This document shows positions 27,984-35,461 of a stretch of DNA of 64,000 bases, piece by piece. This DNA comes from Nesterenkonia sandarakina (lineage in GTDB: Bacteria; Actinomycetota; Actinomycetes; Actinomycetales; Micrococcaceae). The stretch's first letter is position 1. Each line of letters opens with the position of its first letter. The notes beneath the pieces are model-generated. The model searched no databases. It was not told the DNA's origin and worked only from the letters and a program-made list of their open reading frames with translations. Location: the NCBI RefSeq assembly GCF_013410215.1, contig NZ_JACCFQ010000002.1:1-64000 (forward strand), read 5' to 3'. The position numbers and the translations under genes were made by a program.

Positions 27984-28294
27984 GTGAACTCACACCAGCA
28001 CAGCAACATGTCCTCGATGAAGCCGAGAAGGTCAATCAGGAACGCATGGCGGCGGTCCAGGATCTCGCGGTCGCGGTCGCTCGGCGCGTGGAACTGGAAC
28101 ACGAACTCAGCGAGGCGAAGAAGGAAGAGAAGCGGCTGATGGTCGCGGCTGAACGTCAGGGGTGGACCCGGGCCCAGGTGGCTCGATTCTCCAAGCCGCC
28201 CAAGAGCAACACGCGCAAGAACTCAGCCAGCAGCCGAAGCGACGCACACCAGGATGAGATCGGTGGATCTCGCTCAGATGTAACTGAGGACTGA
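27980..28294 (+). CDS. Small coiled-coil hypothetical protein
   Basis: 104 residues, starts in the stop of the HTH gene (ATGA). Residues 5-65 form a charged amphipathic helix (VARRVELEHELSEAKKEEKRL), followed by GWTRAQVARFSKPPKS and a polar tail, reminiscent of DNA-binding accessory proteins. No family recognised. Confidence 0.55.
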   Translation: MSELTPAQQHVLDEAEKVNQERMAAVQDLAVAVARRVELEHELSEAKKEEKRLMVAAERQGWTRAQVARFSKPPKSNTRKNSASSRSDAHQDEIGGSRSDVTED

Positions 28295-28298
28295 GCAG

Positions 28299-28526
28299 AT
28301 GACTAAGCCAACGCAGGGCAAGGACACCGCAGTGTTCTTCTTCGTCGCAGCGACGTTTGTTCTCATCTTTCCCGTTGTTCTACTTCCAGACTCCCCAATA
28401 TGGCTACGTATCCTCAGCCTCATAGTGGGCATCACTCTCATGGTTCTCGGATTCCCAAGACTTGCTGCCGAGCGGGCTAGGAAGAACTCAGCTCGGAATC
28501 AGCCACCGACGACCCAGGACCAATGA
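28299..28526 (+). CDS. Two-helix small membrane protein
   Basis: 75 residues with hydrophobic segments at about 10-29 and 36-53 and a basic C-terminal tail. Starts 4 bp after the previous stop, so it is third in a small operon. No known family. Confidence 0.55.
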   Translation: MTKPTQGKDTAVFFFVAATFVLIFPVVLLPDSPIWLRILSLIVGITLMVLGFPRLAAERARKNSARNQPPTTQDQ

Positions 28527-28558
28527 CTCCTGAAGGTGAGCGGGGTCAGCGGGGAGCG

Positions 28559-28610
28559 CGAGGGGCGGCAGCCCCTCGCCGGTTCACGCCGCTCGACGCG
28601 GCGTGAACCG
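28559..28610 (+). repeat. Two adjacent hairpins
   Basis: CGAGGGGC/GCCCCTCG (28559-28578, 4-base loop) is followed immediately by a 13-bp perfect dyad (28580-28592 and 28598-28610, arm core GGTTCACGCCGC, 5-base loop). They may form a terminator for the preceding operon, or a structured origin or transfer signal of the element. Confidence 0.7.
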
Positions 28611-28633
28611 ATGCCGCGCTAAACTCACAAAGA

Positions 28634-28676
28634 AAGGCCCGGACCTAGCTACTTGCTCTAGCTAGGTCCGGGCCTT
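28634..28676. terminator. Bidirectional terminator
   Basis: Perfect 18-bp inverted repeat (28634-28651 and 28659-28676, arm AAGGCCCGGACCTAGCTA) with a 7-base loop between convergent genes. A/T at the stem base on both sides. Confidence 0.85.
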
Positions 28677-28697
28677 CTCTCGTCTCCGGTCACTGGG

Positions 28698-29096
28698 TTA
28701 GGACTCGATCCCGTGGTGTCCCTCGGATGAGTTCTCCAACTCGAAACCTGAATCGATGCGCAGCATCACCCCGGCGAGGCTATCGGCGTAGATTCCATTG
28801 GCGCTGTAGTGGGTGATCGTCTCTCCCTGGCGCTGGTACTCCACGCGGATATCGTAGAGGTCCGCAACGCTTAGCGTGATCATCACCCGCATGTTGCGCG
28901 GGGCCTCTGAGCGGTCGCCGCTCTTCTTAAACGGCAGCACCCGCGCGAGAAACACCAGGGCGTGTGTCCCGTTCTGGTGGGTGTAGCTTCCGAGCTTGTG
29001 CGCTCCAAGACTCAACAACACAAGCGGCGTGACCTGGCGGCGGATCGTGGCGGCAACGTACTGGGCTTCTTCGCGGGTTTCGGTAGTGGTCGTCAT
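28698..29096 (-). CDS. Hypothetical protein of the mobile element
   Basis: 132 residues, preceded by AAGGAG at a good distance. Mixed alpha/beta composition with strands such as ALVFLARVLPF and MRVMITLSVADLYDIRVEYQ. No motif or family recognised. Probably co-transcribed with the gene upstream at 29146-29694. Confidence 0.55.
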   Translation of the reverse strand: MTTTTETREEAQYVAATIRRQVTPLVLLSLGAHKLGSYTHQNGTHALVFLARVLPFKKSGDRSEAPRNMRVMITLSVADLYDIRVEYQRQGETITHYSANGIYADSLAGVMLRIDSGFELENSSEGHHGIES

Positions 29097-29145
29097 GGCG
29101 GTTACTCCTTACGTGGCGGCTTGGTCTTCTGGTCGTTGCTGCGGC

Positions 29146-29694
29146 TTAGGCGTAGCTGGTGCCGTGCTGGGCTTCTTCGTCAATGGGCCGAGCCATTGCG
29201 AAACTGTTGATCTTCACCCAGGGCTGTGAGTGGGGGTCTTGGACCTTGCAGCGGAACGCGTCCCCGGTGAACTCTCCGCGCTTCGGGGTCGCGGTATAGG
29301 TTCCCCAGCTCTCGCCGTTCTCCTTTGCCAGTGAGATCGGGCGAATCATGACCGTCTTCGCGGTGGCCTTGGTGACTTCGTAGAAATCAATGTTGGTCTG
29401 GCCATAGCCCCAGGAGGACACCAGCACGGTTCCCACGGGCAGCCCGTGGGCCTCAGCGGTGGCGGTCTGGGCGGTGTGCGTGGCGGTGGTGGTCATCTCT
29501 GCGTCTCCTGGCTCATCGGTGCGGAACGTGGCGAGGGCTTCTACCTCTGCGTCTGAGAGGTAGTAAGTAAAGCTGCAATTGCCGGCCTTCTTGGCCTCGA
29601 CCTTGGCGGCTTCCCGCGTCATGTGGACGCTAAGGATCTGGGTCACTGCGACGTTTAGAACTGCCCAACGGGCTAGTGGCTGTGTGACTGGCAT
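29146..29694 (-). CDS. Hypothetical protein of the mobile element
   Basis: 182 residues from the ATG at 29694, which has GGGGGAGAGA upstream; a longer frame to 29943 runs through a repeat-rich, non-coding-looking stretch and is not adopted. The N-terminal 65 residues (LNVAVTQILSVHMTREAAKVEAKKAG..YYLSDAEVEAL) look like a separate small domain; a second ribosome-binding site before MTTTATH suggests a possible internal start. The C-terminal part is beta-rich (VGTVLVSSWGYGQTNIDFYEVTKAT). No known family. Confidence 0.55.
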   Translation of the reverse strand: MPVTQPLARWAVLNVAVTQILSVHMTREAAKVEAKKAGNCSFTYYLSDAEVEALATFRTDEPGDAEMTTTATHTAQTATAEAHGLPVGTVLVSSWGYGQTNIDFYEVTKATAKTVMIRPISLAKENGESWGTYTATPKRGEFTGDAFRCKVQDPHSQPWVKINSFAMARPIDEEAQHGTSYA

Positions 29695-29800
29695 CGTGGT
29701 CTCTCCCCCATCGTTTTTTCCTGCTGGCGAGCTTGTCGAGCGGCCCGTGACGGAAGGGGTACACCGAAGGCCAGCCGGCCGAAAATCTGTGAGGAAATAA

Positions 29801-29980
29801 GCGAGGAACGAGCGCCGATCAGAATTTCGGTTGGCGCAGACCCGGTGAGGAATGAACCGGGTTGTGCCCCCGGAGCACGGGCGTAAACTCCTAGAGCAGT
29901 AGGAAAAGCGGGGACGGTGTGCAGCGAGGAACGAGCGGAGCACCGGACCAGAACAGGCCAGGTCGATGCGAGGAACGAGC
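29801..29980. repeat. Three direct copies of GCGAGGAACGAGC
   Basis: A 13-bp sequence occurs at 29801-29813, 29924-29936 and 29968-29980 in the same orientation in a gene-free stretch (29695-30104). Such spacing could represent protein-binding repeats for replication or transfer control of the element. The rest of this gap holds no gene I can support. Confidence 0.7.
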
Positions 29981-30104
29981 AGCGGCCCGGACCTCTAGTG
30001 CAGCGCAGCGGGTCATCGCGCTGGACAGTCCGTGGACCTTCTTGGCGGTCCGCACGGGAGTACAGCGGAGGGTGCGGGCGAAGCCTCGGCGCTAGGGTGG
30101 CTAA

Positions 30105-30302
30105 ATGGAATCCCTCTTATTCACCATCGGCGGCGTCGTCTTGATCATTGGAGGGATCGTTGGTTCTATCCACTACAAGAAGGTCGACAAGATTTTCGAC
30201 GGTGGACCCTTTCAAGACGCCCCCGCTGAGTTCCTACTACTCCCTCTGTGGGGCGTGGCCGGCATAGGGCTCTCCCGCTTCTTCGAGTGGGGTTATGTCT
30301 GA
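30105..30302 (+). CDS. Two-helix membrane protein, paralogue of 30945-31145
   Basis: 65 residues: a hydrophobic N-terminal helix, a basic loop (HYKKVDKIFDGG) and the block FQDAPAEFLLLPLWG followed by a second helix. The same block recurs in the 66-residue protein at 30945, so the two are tandem paralogues. AGGGTGGC precedes the ATG. Unknown function. Confidence 0.6.
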   Translation: MESLLFTIGGVVLIIGGIVGSIHYKKVDKIFDGGPFQDAPAEFLLLPLWGVAGIGLSRFFEWGYV

Positions 30303-30384
30303 CCCTTTCGTGCGGCTTCTGCGGCGGATATTATGAAGGGGACCAGTCCAGCCGGTTTCGACTGAACTGGCCCCCTTGAGCGGT

Positions 30385-30537
30385 CTAGAACGTGTGGCCC
30401 CGTCGATGCTTTGCAGAGCATCGGCGGGGTTTTTCGTTGCGCTGCTTGCGCAGCTCAACGACTGCTACCGCCAGATTCACTCCGGCGGTCATCAGTCCTA
30501 GACCGGCAAGGACGATAGCGGCAACCATTTCTGGCAC
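30385..30537 (-). CDS. Small single-helix protein with basic tail
   Basis: About 50 residues from a GTG at 30537 with AAAGGA upstream. One transmembrane helix (MVAAIVLAGLGLMTAGVNLA) followed by an Arg/Lys-rich tail, a layout seen in Fst/Ldr-type membrane toxins and in small membrane regulators. The last codons overlap the hairpin at 30398-30429. Whether it is expressed is unknown. Confidence 0.4.
   Translation of the reverse strand: MPEMVAAIVLAGLGLMTAGVNLAVAVVELRKQRNEKPRRCSAKHRRGHTF
30398..30434 (+). terminator. Rho-independent terminator
   Basis: A 13-bp stem with one mismatch (30398-30410 and 30417-30429) and a 6-base loop is followed by TTTTT on the plus strand. It lies about 95 bases after the 65-residue gene and could end its transcript. 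It also overlaps the 3' end of a small minus-strand frame. Confidence 0.75.
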
Positions 30538-30944
30538 GGCCTCGTCCTTTCGTGCGCCGAGTTTCGGCGTCTTGCGCTCACTCGTTTGTGGAGCACTCCC
30601 TGGCCCAGTCGGTCCGGGTGGGCTGTCAAGGCCGAAGAGTGCCAGCAGATTCACCGGCAACGGCGAGGGTCGGGAAAGTTCTGGCGCGAAATAAGGGAGC
30701 TTGCGACCGCGCGCCCGAAGTTTTCCGCCCCTCGGTCCCGAGGCACGAGGGACTGAATCTGGTGACACGTGCCTTGACAGGTCGGGCCCCGGACCCGACT
30801 AGGCTTAGGAGGCTCAACAGCGACCCCAGGTGACCACACGGGGGTTTCGTCGGGGTTCCGCGCAGCGGGACACCGACACCCACACAGCCGGCAGGCCGTC
30901 CCCTGATGCCGTGCGCGGCTCCCCGATTCCTCTAGGGCCGGAAG
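30538..30944. other. Gap with promoter-like dyad before the 66-residue gene
   Basis: About 400 GC-rich bases with no supported gene. TTGACA at 30774-30779 is followed by the dyad GTCGGG/CCCGAC (30781-30799), which may be an operator-containing promoter for the gene at 30945. Confidence 0.4.
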
Positions 30945-31145
30945 ATGGCACCCTGGCTCATCATCCTTATTGGCACCGTCGTGTTCGTCGGCGGAATCAT
31001 CGGGTCCTTCCGCTACCGAACCATCCACAAGCGCTTCTTCCAAGGTCACATCTTCCAAGACGCCCCTCCCGAATTTCTGCTTCTCCCGCTCTGGGGAGGA
31101 GCAGGTATAGGTGGAGTGTTCATACTCATGGGCATTTTTCGATGA
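30945..31145 (+). CDS. Two-helix membrane protein, paralogue of 30105-30302
   Basis: 66 residues: helix, basic loop (FRYRTIHKRFFQGH), then the conserved block FQDAPPEFLLLPLWGGAGIG and a second helix. Clear paralogue of the 65-residue protein 840 bp upstream. GGAAG lies close before the ATG. No known family. Confidence 0.6.
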   Translation: MAPWLIILIGTVVFVGGIIGSFRYRTIHKRFFQGHIFQDAPPEFLLLPLWGGAGIGGVFILMGIFR

Positions 31146-31152
31146 CGAGGTG

Positions 31153-31767
31153 ATGGGTAGGGTCAGGACGATGAGGACTGGACCAGCACCGGCACGGCTG
31201 CGCCGCTGGTTCGCTCTGGCGTGGCTGATGTCCCAAGCCTTCACCAAGCACCAACCGGGCGCGATCCTGGCCTACCCGGTCACCCTTCTCACTGTCGGGA
31301 TCTATCTCCCGCGCCGACAGGTCTACGAGACAGACGACGGCACCGGAATGGTGATCTTCGGACGCTTCCGCATCAGCAATGAACTCAGCGCGGCCGCACT
31401 GGTGTTCCTCGCCTTCTTGGGTGTCGTAGTACTGACCGGGGTCACGATTGGCCCTTGGGGACTAAACGTGGCCGCGCTGCTGTGGCTGCCCTTCACGCTG
31501 GGTCTTGCTCAACTCGATTCCGGGGCGTTGTCGATGACACCGGTCGGCCCTGAGACTCCGCGCGGTGAGCGATGGCAGGTCGCAGCACTGGCGCAGCGTC
31601 CCGATACCCGTCTCACCGCCTTACTTCTGACCCGGAGTCTTCTGGCGTCCTTGCCCTCTGGTGCGGTGGCAGTCGCCGCTGCCGCAGATGACCGGCTCTT
31701 GGCGGCGTATCAGCGGTTGGGCTTCACCAAGGGAAAGCGGAGGCGGGTCTACCGAGTGACCCGATGA
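31153..31767 (+). CDS. Membrane protein with GNAT-like C-terminal segment
   Basis: About 204 residues. Residues 1-135 contain two or three hydrophobic segments (YPVTLLTVGIYLP and VFLAFLGVVVLTGVTIGPWG). The C-terminal 75 residues carry features of GNAT acetyltransferases (WQVAALAQRPDTRLTALLL and LLAAYQRLGFTKG), but the usual R/Q-x-x-G-x-G/A loop for acetyl-CoA is not obvious, so activity is doubtful. An ATG at 31171 is an alternative start. Confidence 0.5.
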   Translation: MGRVRTMRTGPAPARLRRWFALAWLMSQAFTKHQPGAILAYPVTLLTVGIYLPRRQVYETDDGTGMVIFGRFRISNELSAAALVFLAFLGVVVLTGVTIGPWGLNVAALLWLPFTLGLAQLDSGALSMTPVGPETPRGERWQVAALAQRPDTRLTALLLTRSLLASLPSGAVAVAAAADDRLLAAYQRLGFTKGKRRRVYRVTR

Positions 31768-31845
31768 GCCGAACGTCAGACCCGTAAGGTTGTCCGAAAT
31801 GCCTCCGACGTGGGAGTTTGCATAGTCGTCTCGTAGAGTGAACCG

Positions 31846-32091
31846 ATGAGTCGAAAAGGAACCCCAGGGAATTGGGCCAAGGGTGTCATCGGAAATCGAG
31901 CGGCCAGAATTGCGGTGCTCGTGGTGGCATTGCTCTTTGCGGGAGGCTTTTGGCTCCTTCAAAACACCGGGGTGATCGAGCCCAGTGAGACGGTCGCCAT
32001 CGTGGGCGTTGCCCTCTTCGTGCTAGTCGCGTTCCCCGTCGCGCTTCTCACCGGTCGGTCTAGCGACAAGGCACTGAACCGAGAAAAGTAG
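31846..32091 (+). CDS. Two-helix small membrane protein
   Basis: 81 residues with helices at about 20-38 and 49-67 and basic ends. Typical small accessory membrane protein; no family recognised. A short hairpin (AGCCCT/AGGGCT, 32090-32104) overlaps its stop and probably ends the transcript. Confidence 0.5.
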   Translation: MSRKGTPGNWAKGVIGNRAARIAVLVVALLFAGGFWLLQNTGVIEPSETVAIVGVALFVLVAFPVALLTGRSSDKALNREK

Positions 32092-32104
32092 CCCTTTCAG
32101 GGCT
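32090..32104. terminator. Short hairpin between convergent genes
   Basis: AGCCCT-TTC-AGGGCT, perfect 6-bp stem directly at the end of the 81-residue gene and 13 bp before the end of the convergent gene. Confidence 0.5.
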
Positions 32105-32116
32105 AGCACCAAGTCC

Positions 32117-32716
32117 TCACACCGTGTCGTAGTTGAAGTCGCTGACCAACAGTTCGCCGTCGTCGGTGGTCTCGAAGTTGAAGAAGTACAACCTGCGCTC
32201 AGTGGGGTTGGTGATCACGTCCCCGTCTTCGGTGACCCATATCCAGGTCACCTCGATGGACACGACCTCGTTAGAGGTCGCCCGGTTCGGCGTTGCGGTC
32301 GGCTGACTGGTCGCGCCGGCTGCGGCGGCGTCGAGCCATGCGGCCCCGGTGGCGGGGCGCTCGGGCGCGGTGATCGAGTCGGCAAGTTCCTCGGTCATGA
32401 GATCCGCTGCGCGCATTTCGGCTGCGGTGCGGTTGTAGTCCTTGTTGGGGTCCCAGGTGGTCATGATCTCTGCGACCTTCATCCCCAGTTCTTCCATTGC
32501 CTCACGATCCGCTGCCAAGGGGTCTTCGTCCTGACCCTCGTCCAAGGTCTCTTCGGCCGGCTCGGGCTGGACCTGCGTCGGGCTCGGCTCGGGGCTCTGC
32601 TCGGGTTCCTGCGCGGTGGGCTCATTTGAGGACACTGCGACGTAGGCGAACGCTCCCCCAGCGGCACCCAGGACCAGCACGGCGACGATGATGGCAATGA
32701 TGGCGTTGCGGCTCAT
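32117..32716 (-). CDS. Membrane-anchored protein of the transfer module
   Basis: 199 residues: one N-terminal transmembrane helix (IIAIIVAVLVLGAAGGAFAY), a Pro/Glu-rich linker (residues 30-65) and an extracellular domain of about 130 residues ending in LYFFNFETTDDGELLVSDFNYD. The fold may resemble the NTF2-like VirB8/TraH-type proteins, but that is a guess. The start overlaps the transglycosylase gene's stop by 4 bp, so the two proteins probably act together at the cell wall. Confidence 0.6.
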   Translation of the reverse strand: MSRNAIIAIIVAVLVLGAAGGAFAYVAVSSNEPTAQEPEQSPEPSPTQVQPEPAEETLDEGQDEDPLAADREAMEELGMKVAEIMTTWDPNKDYNRTAAEMRAADLMTEELADSITAPERPATGAAWLDAAAAGATSQPTATPNRATSNEVVSIEVTWIWVTEDGDVITNPTERRLYFFNFETTDDGELLVSDFNYDTV

Positions 32717-33801
32717 GAGTCGATGCCCTTTTCTCTCAGCAGTGGTGTGGGGTCTACCAGGTTGTCCCATCCTGGGGTGGCTTCGTCACCTTCGGGGATG
32801 CCGACCTGGAAGTGCAGATGATCCCCGGCCGATGAACCGGTGTTGCCCTGGGTGCACAGCGGTGTACCTGGTGCCACGGTATCGCCGGGGCCAACGTCGA
32901 TGCTGTTGGCCGCGCAGTGGGCGAACTCGACATGCAGCCCAGGGGCATCGGGCATTTTCCCGAGCACGACCCAGCCGAGTTGTTCCCAGCCGTTGATCAC
33001 TCCGGTGGCGCGGATCTCGAGATCCATTGGGGCCACGATGGTGGCACCAGTGGGGCCGGCGAAGTCCAGGCCTCGGTGATCGGAGACTCCACCGGAGCAG
33101 TTCAAGGCGTTGAGGATCGGGCAGGATCGAGCACCGAAACCAGAAGTCATGGTGGATCCCGGTAGCGGGTGGGTCCACTCCCCTGTGCCAAGCTCTCCGA
33201 TCTCTTGGCCTCCCACGGGTGAGCAATCGGCCGAGTAGTTGCCTTGAGCACTTCCCATGATGGTTTCCACGTACTCTTCGGTCTCAGTGAAGCCGGGGAT
33301 TCCTCCGGCGCTTTGGACCGCGCCGGGGCCGGCGTTGTACGCCGCGAGGGCCAGTTCTGCGAGTTCGCGCTCATTGCCGGCAAGGTCAGCGACTTCGTCG
33401 GAGACTGAGGCCATATAGCGGCCCATCGCCGCTATCGAGTCCTCGGGGTTGAAGGGGTCTCCCCCGTCGCCGTAGGTCTCCCAGGTCTGGGGCATGAACT
33501 GAGCGATTCCCTCGGCTCCTACGGGGCTCACAGCGTCGGGGTTCCAGGATGATTCGGCGTCGATCTGCGCCGCCAGGAGATCCACGGAGAGACTTGATTC
33601 AGCGGCCGCGGAATCAAGGGCCTCCCGGTATTCCTCCGGGATCGCGGAGGCATCCTCCGTGGTGCCGGGTCGGCAGGAGGCTTGCGGCTCGGGTTCTTCT
33701 CCCCCGCTGATCGCTATGACCAGGATGAACAGCGGTACGCCGATCAGGACAGCGAGGATGCCTAACGTGAGGCCACACCCTGAACCGTCGTTCTCCGCCA
33801 T
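32713..33801 (-). CDS. Lytic transglycosylase-M23 peptidase fusion
   Basis: Cell-wall hydrolase of 362 residues. A transmembrane anchor (about 10-30) is followed by an SLT-type lytic transglycosylase domain (about 55-170; catalytic Glu in IDAESSWNPDAVSP, then GIAQFMPQTWETYG and ALAAYNAGPGAV) and an M23 metallopeptidase domain (about 205-355) with HRGLDFAGPTGATI and the zinc motif GDHLHFQVG. Such dual enzymes open peptidoglycan for conjugation channels in Gram-positive bacteria. GGGGGAG precedes the ATG, and an inverted repeat lies just upstream. Confidence 0.88.
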   Translation of the reverse strand: MAENDGSGCGLTLGILAVLIGVPLFILVIAISGGEEPEPQASCRPGTTEDASAIPEEYREALDSAAAESSLSVDLLAAQIDAESSWNPDAVSPVGAEGIAQFMPQTWETYGDGGDPFNPEDSIAAMGRYMASVSDEVADLAGNERELAELALAAYNAGPGAVQSAGGIPGFTETEEYVETIMGSAQGNYSADCSPVGGQEIGELGTGEWTHPLPGSTMTSGFGARSCPILNALNCSGGVSDHRGLDFAGPTGATIVAPMDLEIRATGVINGWEQLGWVVLGKMPDAPGLHVEFAHCAANSIDVGPGDTVAPGTPLCTQGNTGSSAGDHLHFQVGIPEGDEATPGWDNLVDPTPLLREKGIDS

Positions 33802-33813
33802 AGACTCCCCCGT

Positions 33814-33833
33814 TGCGAATTATCCAATTCGCA
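33814..33833 (-). promoter_or_regulatory. Inverted repeat at the promoter of the hydrolase gene
   Basis: TGCGAATT-ATCC-AATTCGCA, perfect 8-bp arms, 12 bases before the start codon. It overlaps a -10-like GATAAT on the minus strand, so it may be an operator. It could also form an mRNA hairpin beside the ribosome-binding site. Confidence 0.55.
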
Positions 33834-33991
33834 GTGTATTGCAAGGTCTATGGTTCTAACGGGCGTCAAGATTGCTATGCATTCTTCAATTGCTTAAGAC
33901 TGGTATCAAGCGGGGCGCAGCAAGTGTTGCGCGGGGTATACCCCAGCGCAGAACCACACTGCATTATGCAGTACGCGTCGCTGGGGTCCGC

Positions 33992-34735
33992 TTAGGAAAT
34001 GTTCTCCCTTTGCTTAGTGGCCCAGTGCTGTATCGCTTGGTAAACGATCTCGGCGGCGGCTTGGCCTCCGTAGACGTTGGAGAAGCGCTCATCGGCGGTG
34101 TATAGCTGAGCCAGTCCCAAGTAAGCGTCAGTGGTCAGGACTGTTGTCTTCCAGTTTTCAGAAACCCACTGATGGTGTTGGCTCACGAGTTCTTGGAAAT
34201 GCGGACTCGTCGGTTCCTCGCCGGCCTGCGCTGCGCGACGAAGGGCGTCGTTAATGTTCACCGCAGTTGCTTCCTCTTGGTTATCTGTCGCGTGCAGGGG
34301 GGAGATGTCTTGCCATGCCTCATCTCCCCATCGTTTGCGAACCTCTGTTTCATGGGTTGAGTGGTCGAAGTTGGCGAAGAGTTCGTGGAGCGTCATAGTG
34401 CTTCCCTGGTCTATGGCGTGAAGAAGTTGTTCGACCGCGAAGAGCTGCCGGTCTGTCTCATCTCGACGTTGTTTGAGTAACAAGGCGTGAGAACGAACAA
34501 TCGCGGACAGATTCTGGTTCTCTACGATTGCTCGCTTGATAGCGGGCAGTGGCATATCGATAGCCCGCAGGGACAGGATGCGGTAGATACGGGCAACCTC
34601 ATCCTCTCCGTAATGGCGGTAGCCATTAGGGTCCACTCGCGATGGACGGAGAAGGCCGACCTGTTCATAGTGGCGCAGAGTCCGACTCGTGAGCCCGGTT
34701 GCCCGGGCGACCTCGCGGATTGGCCACTCGCTCAC
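33992..34735 (-). CDS. MerR family regulator with TipAS-like domain
   Basis: 247 residues: an N-terminal MerR winged helix (IREVARATGLTSRTLRHYEQVGLLRPSR), a coiled coil (about 75-115), and a C-terminal helical domain of the TipAS type (HQWVSENWKTTVLTTDAYLGLAQLY..DERFSNVYGG). Proteins of this type sense thiopeptides or other hydrophobic drugs and activate resistance genes. The GTG start overlaps the VOC gene stop by 4 bp; both are likely autoregulated from one promoter. Confidence 0.88.
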   Translation of the reverse strand: MSEWPIREVARATGLTSRTLRHYEQVGLLRPSRVDPNGYRHYGEDEVARIYRILSLRAIDMPLPAIKRAIVENQNLSAIVRSHALLLKQRRDETDRQLFAVEQLLHAIDQGSTMTLHELFANFDHSTHETEVRKRWGDEAWQDISPLHATDNQEEATAVNINDALRRAAQAGEEPTSPHFQELVSQHHQWVSENWKTTVLTTDAYLGLAQLYTADERFSNVYGGQAAAEIVYQAIQHWATKQRENIS

Positions 34736-35220
34736 GACTGAGTATCTTCCATCGTCGAATCGGTGGTGTTGAAGTCACCAGTGACTTTCTCAGCGACCCA
34801 ACTGCGTGCCTGTTCTTCCTCTGCTGTGCGCGGTTGCGTGAGTACTATCCGATTTCCGTCAAAGTCGGTGATGGTCAGGTCTGTGCTGAACCAGGGAGTG
34901 TCCTCCGGACCCTCGGTGGAGACCTTTGCCGCGCGGAGTTGGGCTGCGAGCTCGTTGAGATCAATCGGCCCTGCCATGAAGGATAGAGAGGTGGAGCCGT
35001 TTCGAGGTTCGCCTTGTACTAGGAGTAGGTCTTGGTACTTCATCCGACGAAGGTGAATGAGCTGGGGCTCACCTGTGGGCCCCGGAATCGTCGCAAGATC
35101 AACGAATCCGGCCTGAGCGTAGACGTTTCTGGCGGCAGAGAGATCTCGAACGACGAATGTGGCGAACATCGGCATTTGGTAGATCGAGCGGTCCGCTGTC
35201 GGGGTGTCGGTTGTTGTCAT
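34732..35220 (-). CDS. VOC family protein (glyoxalase/bleomycin-resistance fold)
   Basis: 162 residues, one pair of VOC modules: MFATFVVRDLSAARNVYAQAGFV, MKYQDLLLVQ and LTITDFDGNRIVLTQP. Could sequester or modify a drug; coupling to a TipAS-type MerR regulator supports a role in resistance. The ATG at 35220 is preferred to the one at 35232, because a promoter with TTGACT and a -10-like AATGCT would start transcription at or near 35220, giving a leaderless message. Confidence 0.8.
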   Translation of the reverse strand: MTTTDTPTADRSIYQMPMFATFVVRDLSAARNVYAQAGFVDLATIPGPTGEPQLIHLRRMKYQDLLLVQGEPRNGSTSLSFMAGPIDLNELAAQLRAAKVSTEGPEDTPWFSTDLTITDFDGNRIVLTQPRTAEEEQARSWVAEKVTGDFNTTDSTMEDTQS

Positions 35221-35237
35221 AGTGCCAAGCATTGCGG

Positions 35238-35258
35238 TTGACGCTACGGAAGAGTCAA
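35238..35258 (-). promoter_or_regulatory. Dyad in the promoter of the VOC-MerR operon
   Basis: TTGAC (35238-35242) and GTCAA (35254-35258) form an inverted repeat; on the minus strand the outer TTGACT is a good -35 box, and the spacing to the -10-like AATGCT is about 19 bases. A long spacer with a dyad is what MerR-type activators act on. Confidence 0.45.
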
Positions 35259-35461
35259 TACCGATGGTCGGGGCGCGCCGGCTTCAAGCGGCAAGCACTT
35301 CGGGCAAAGGACGCTAGTGGCGGGCCTGCCGTTCCCGCAACCTTACGGGTGTGGCTCATGGGTATGCCCATACGCGACAGTCCACGGGCTCAGACAAGGT
35401 ATGTCTCTGTAGGGTGTCCGCGCAGACCAATGAGGCAGATCTGCGCAAGGGTCTGGACGAA

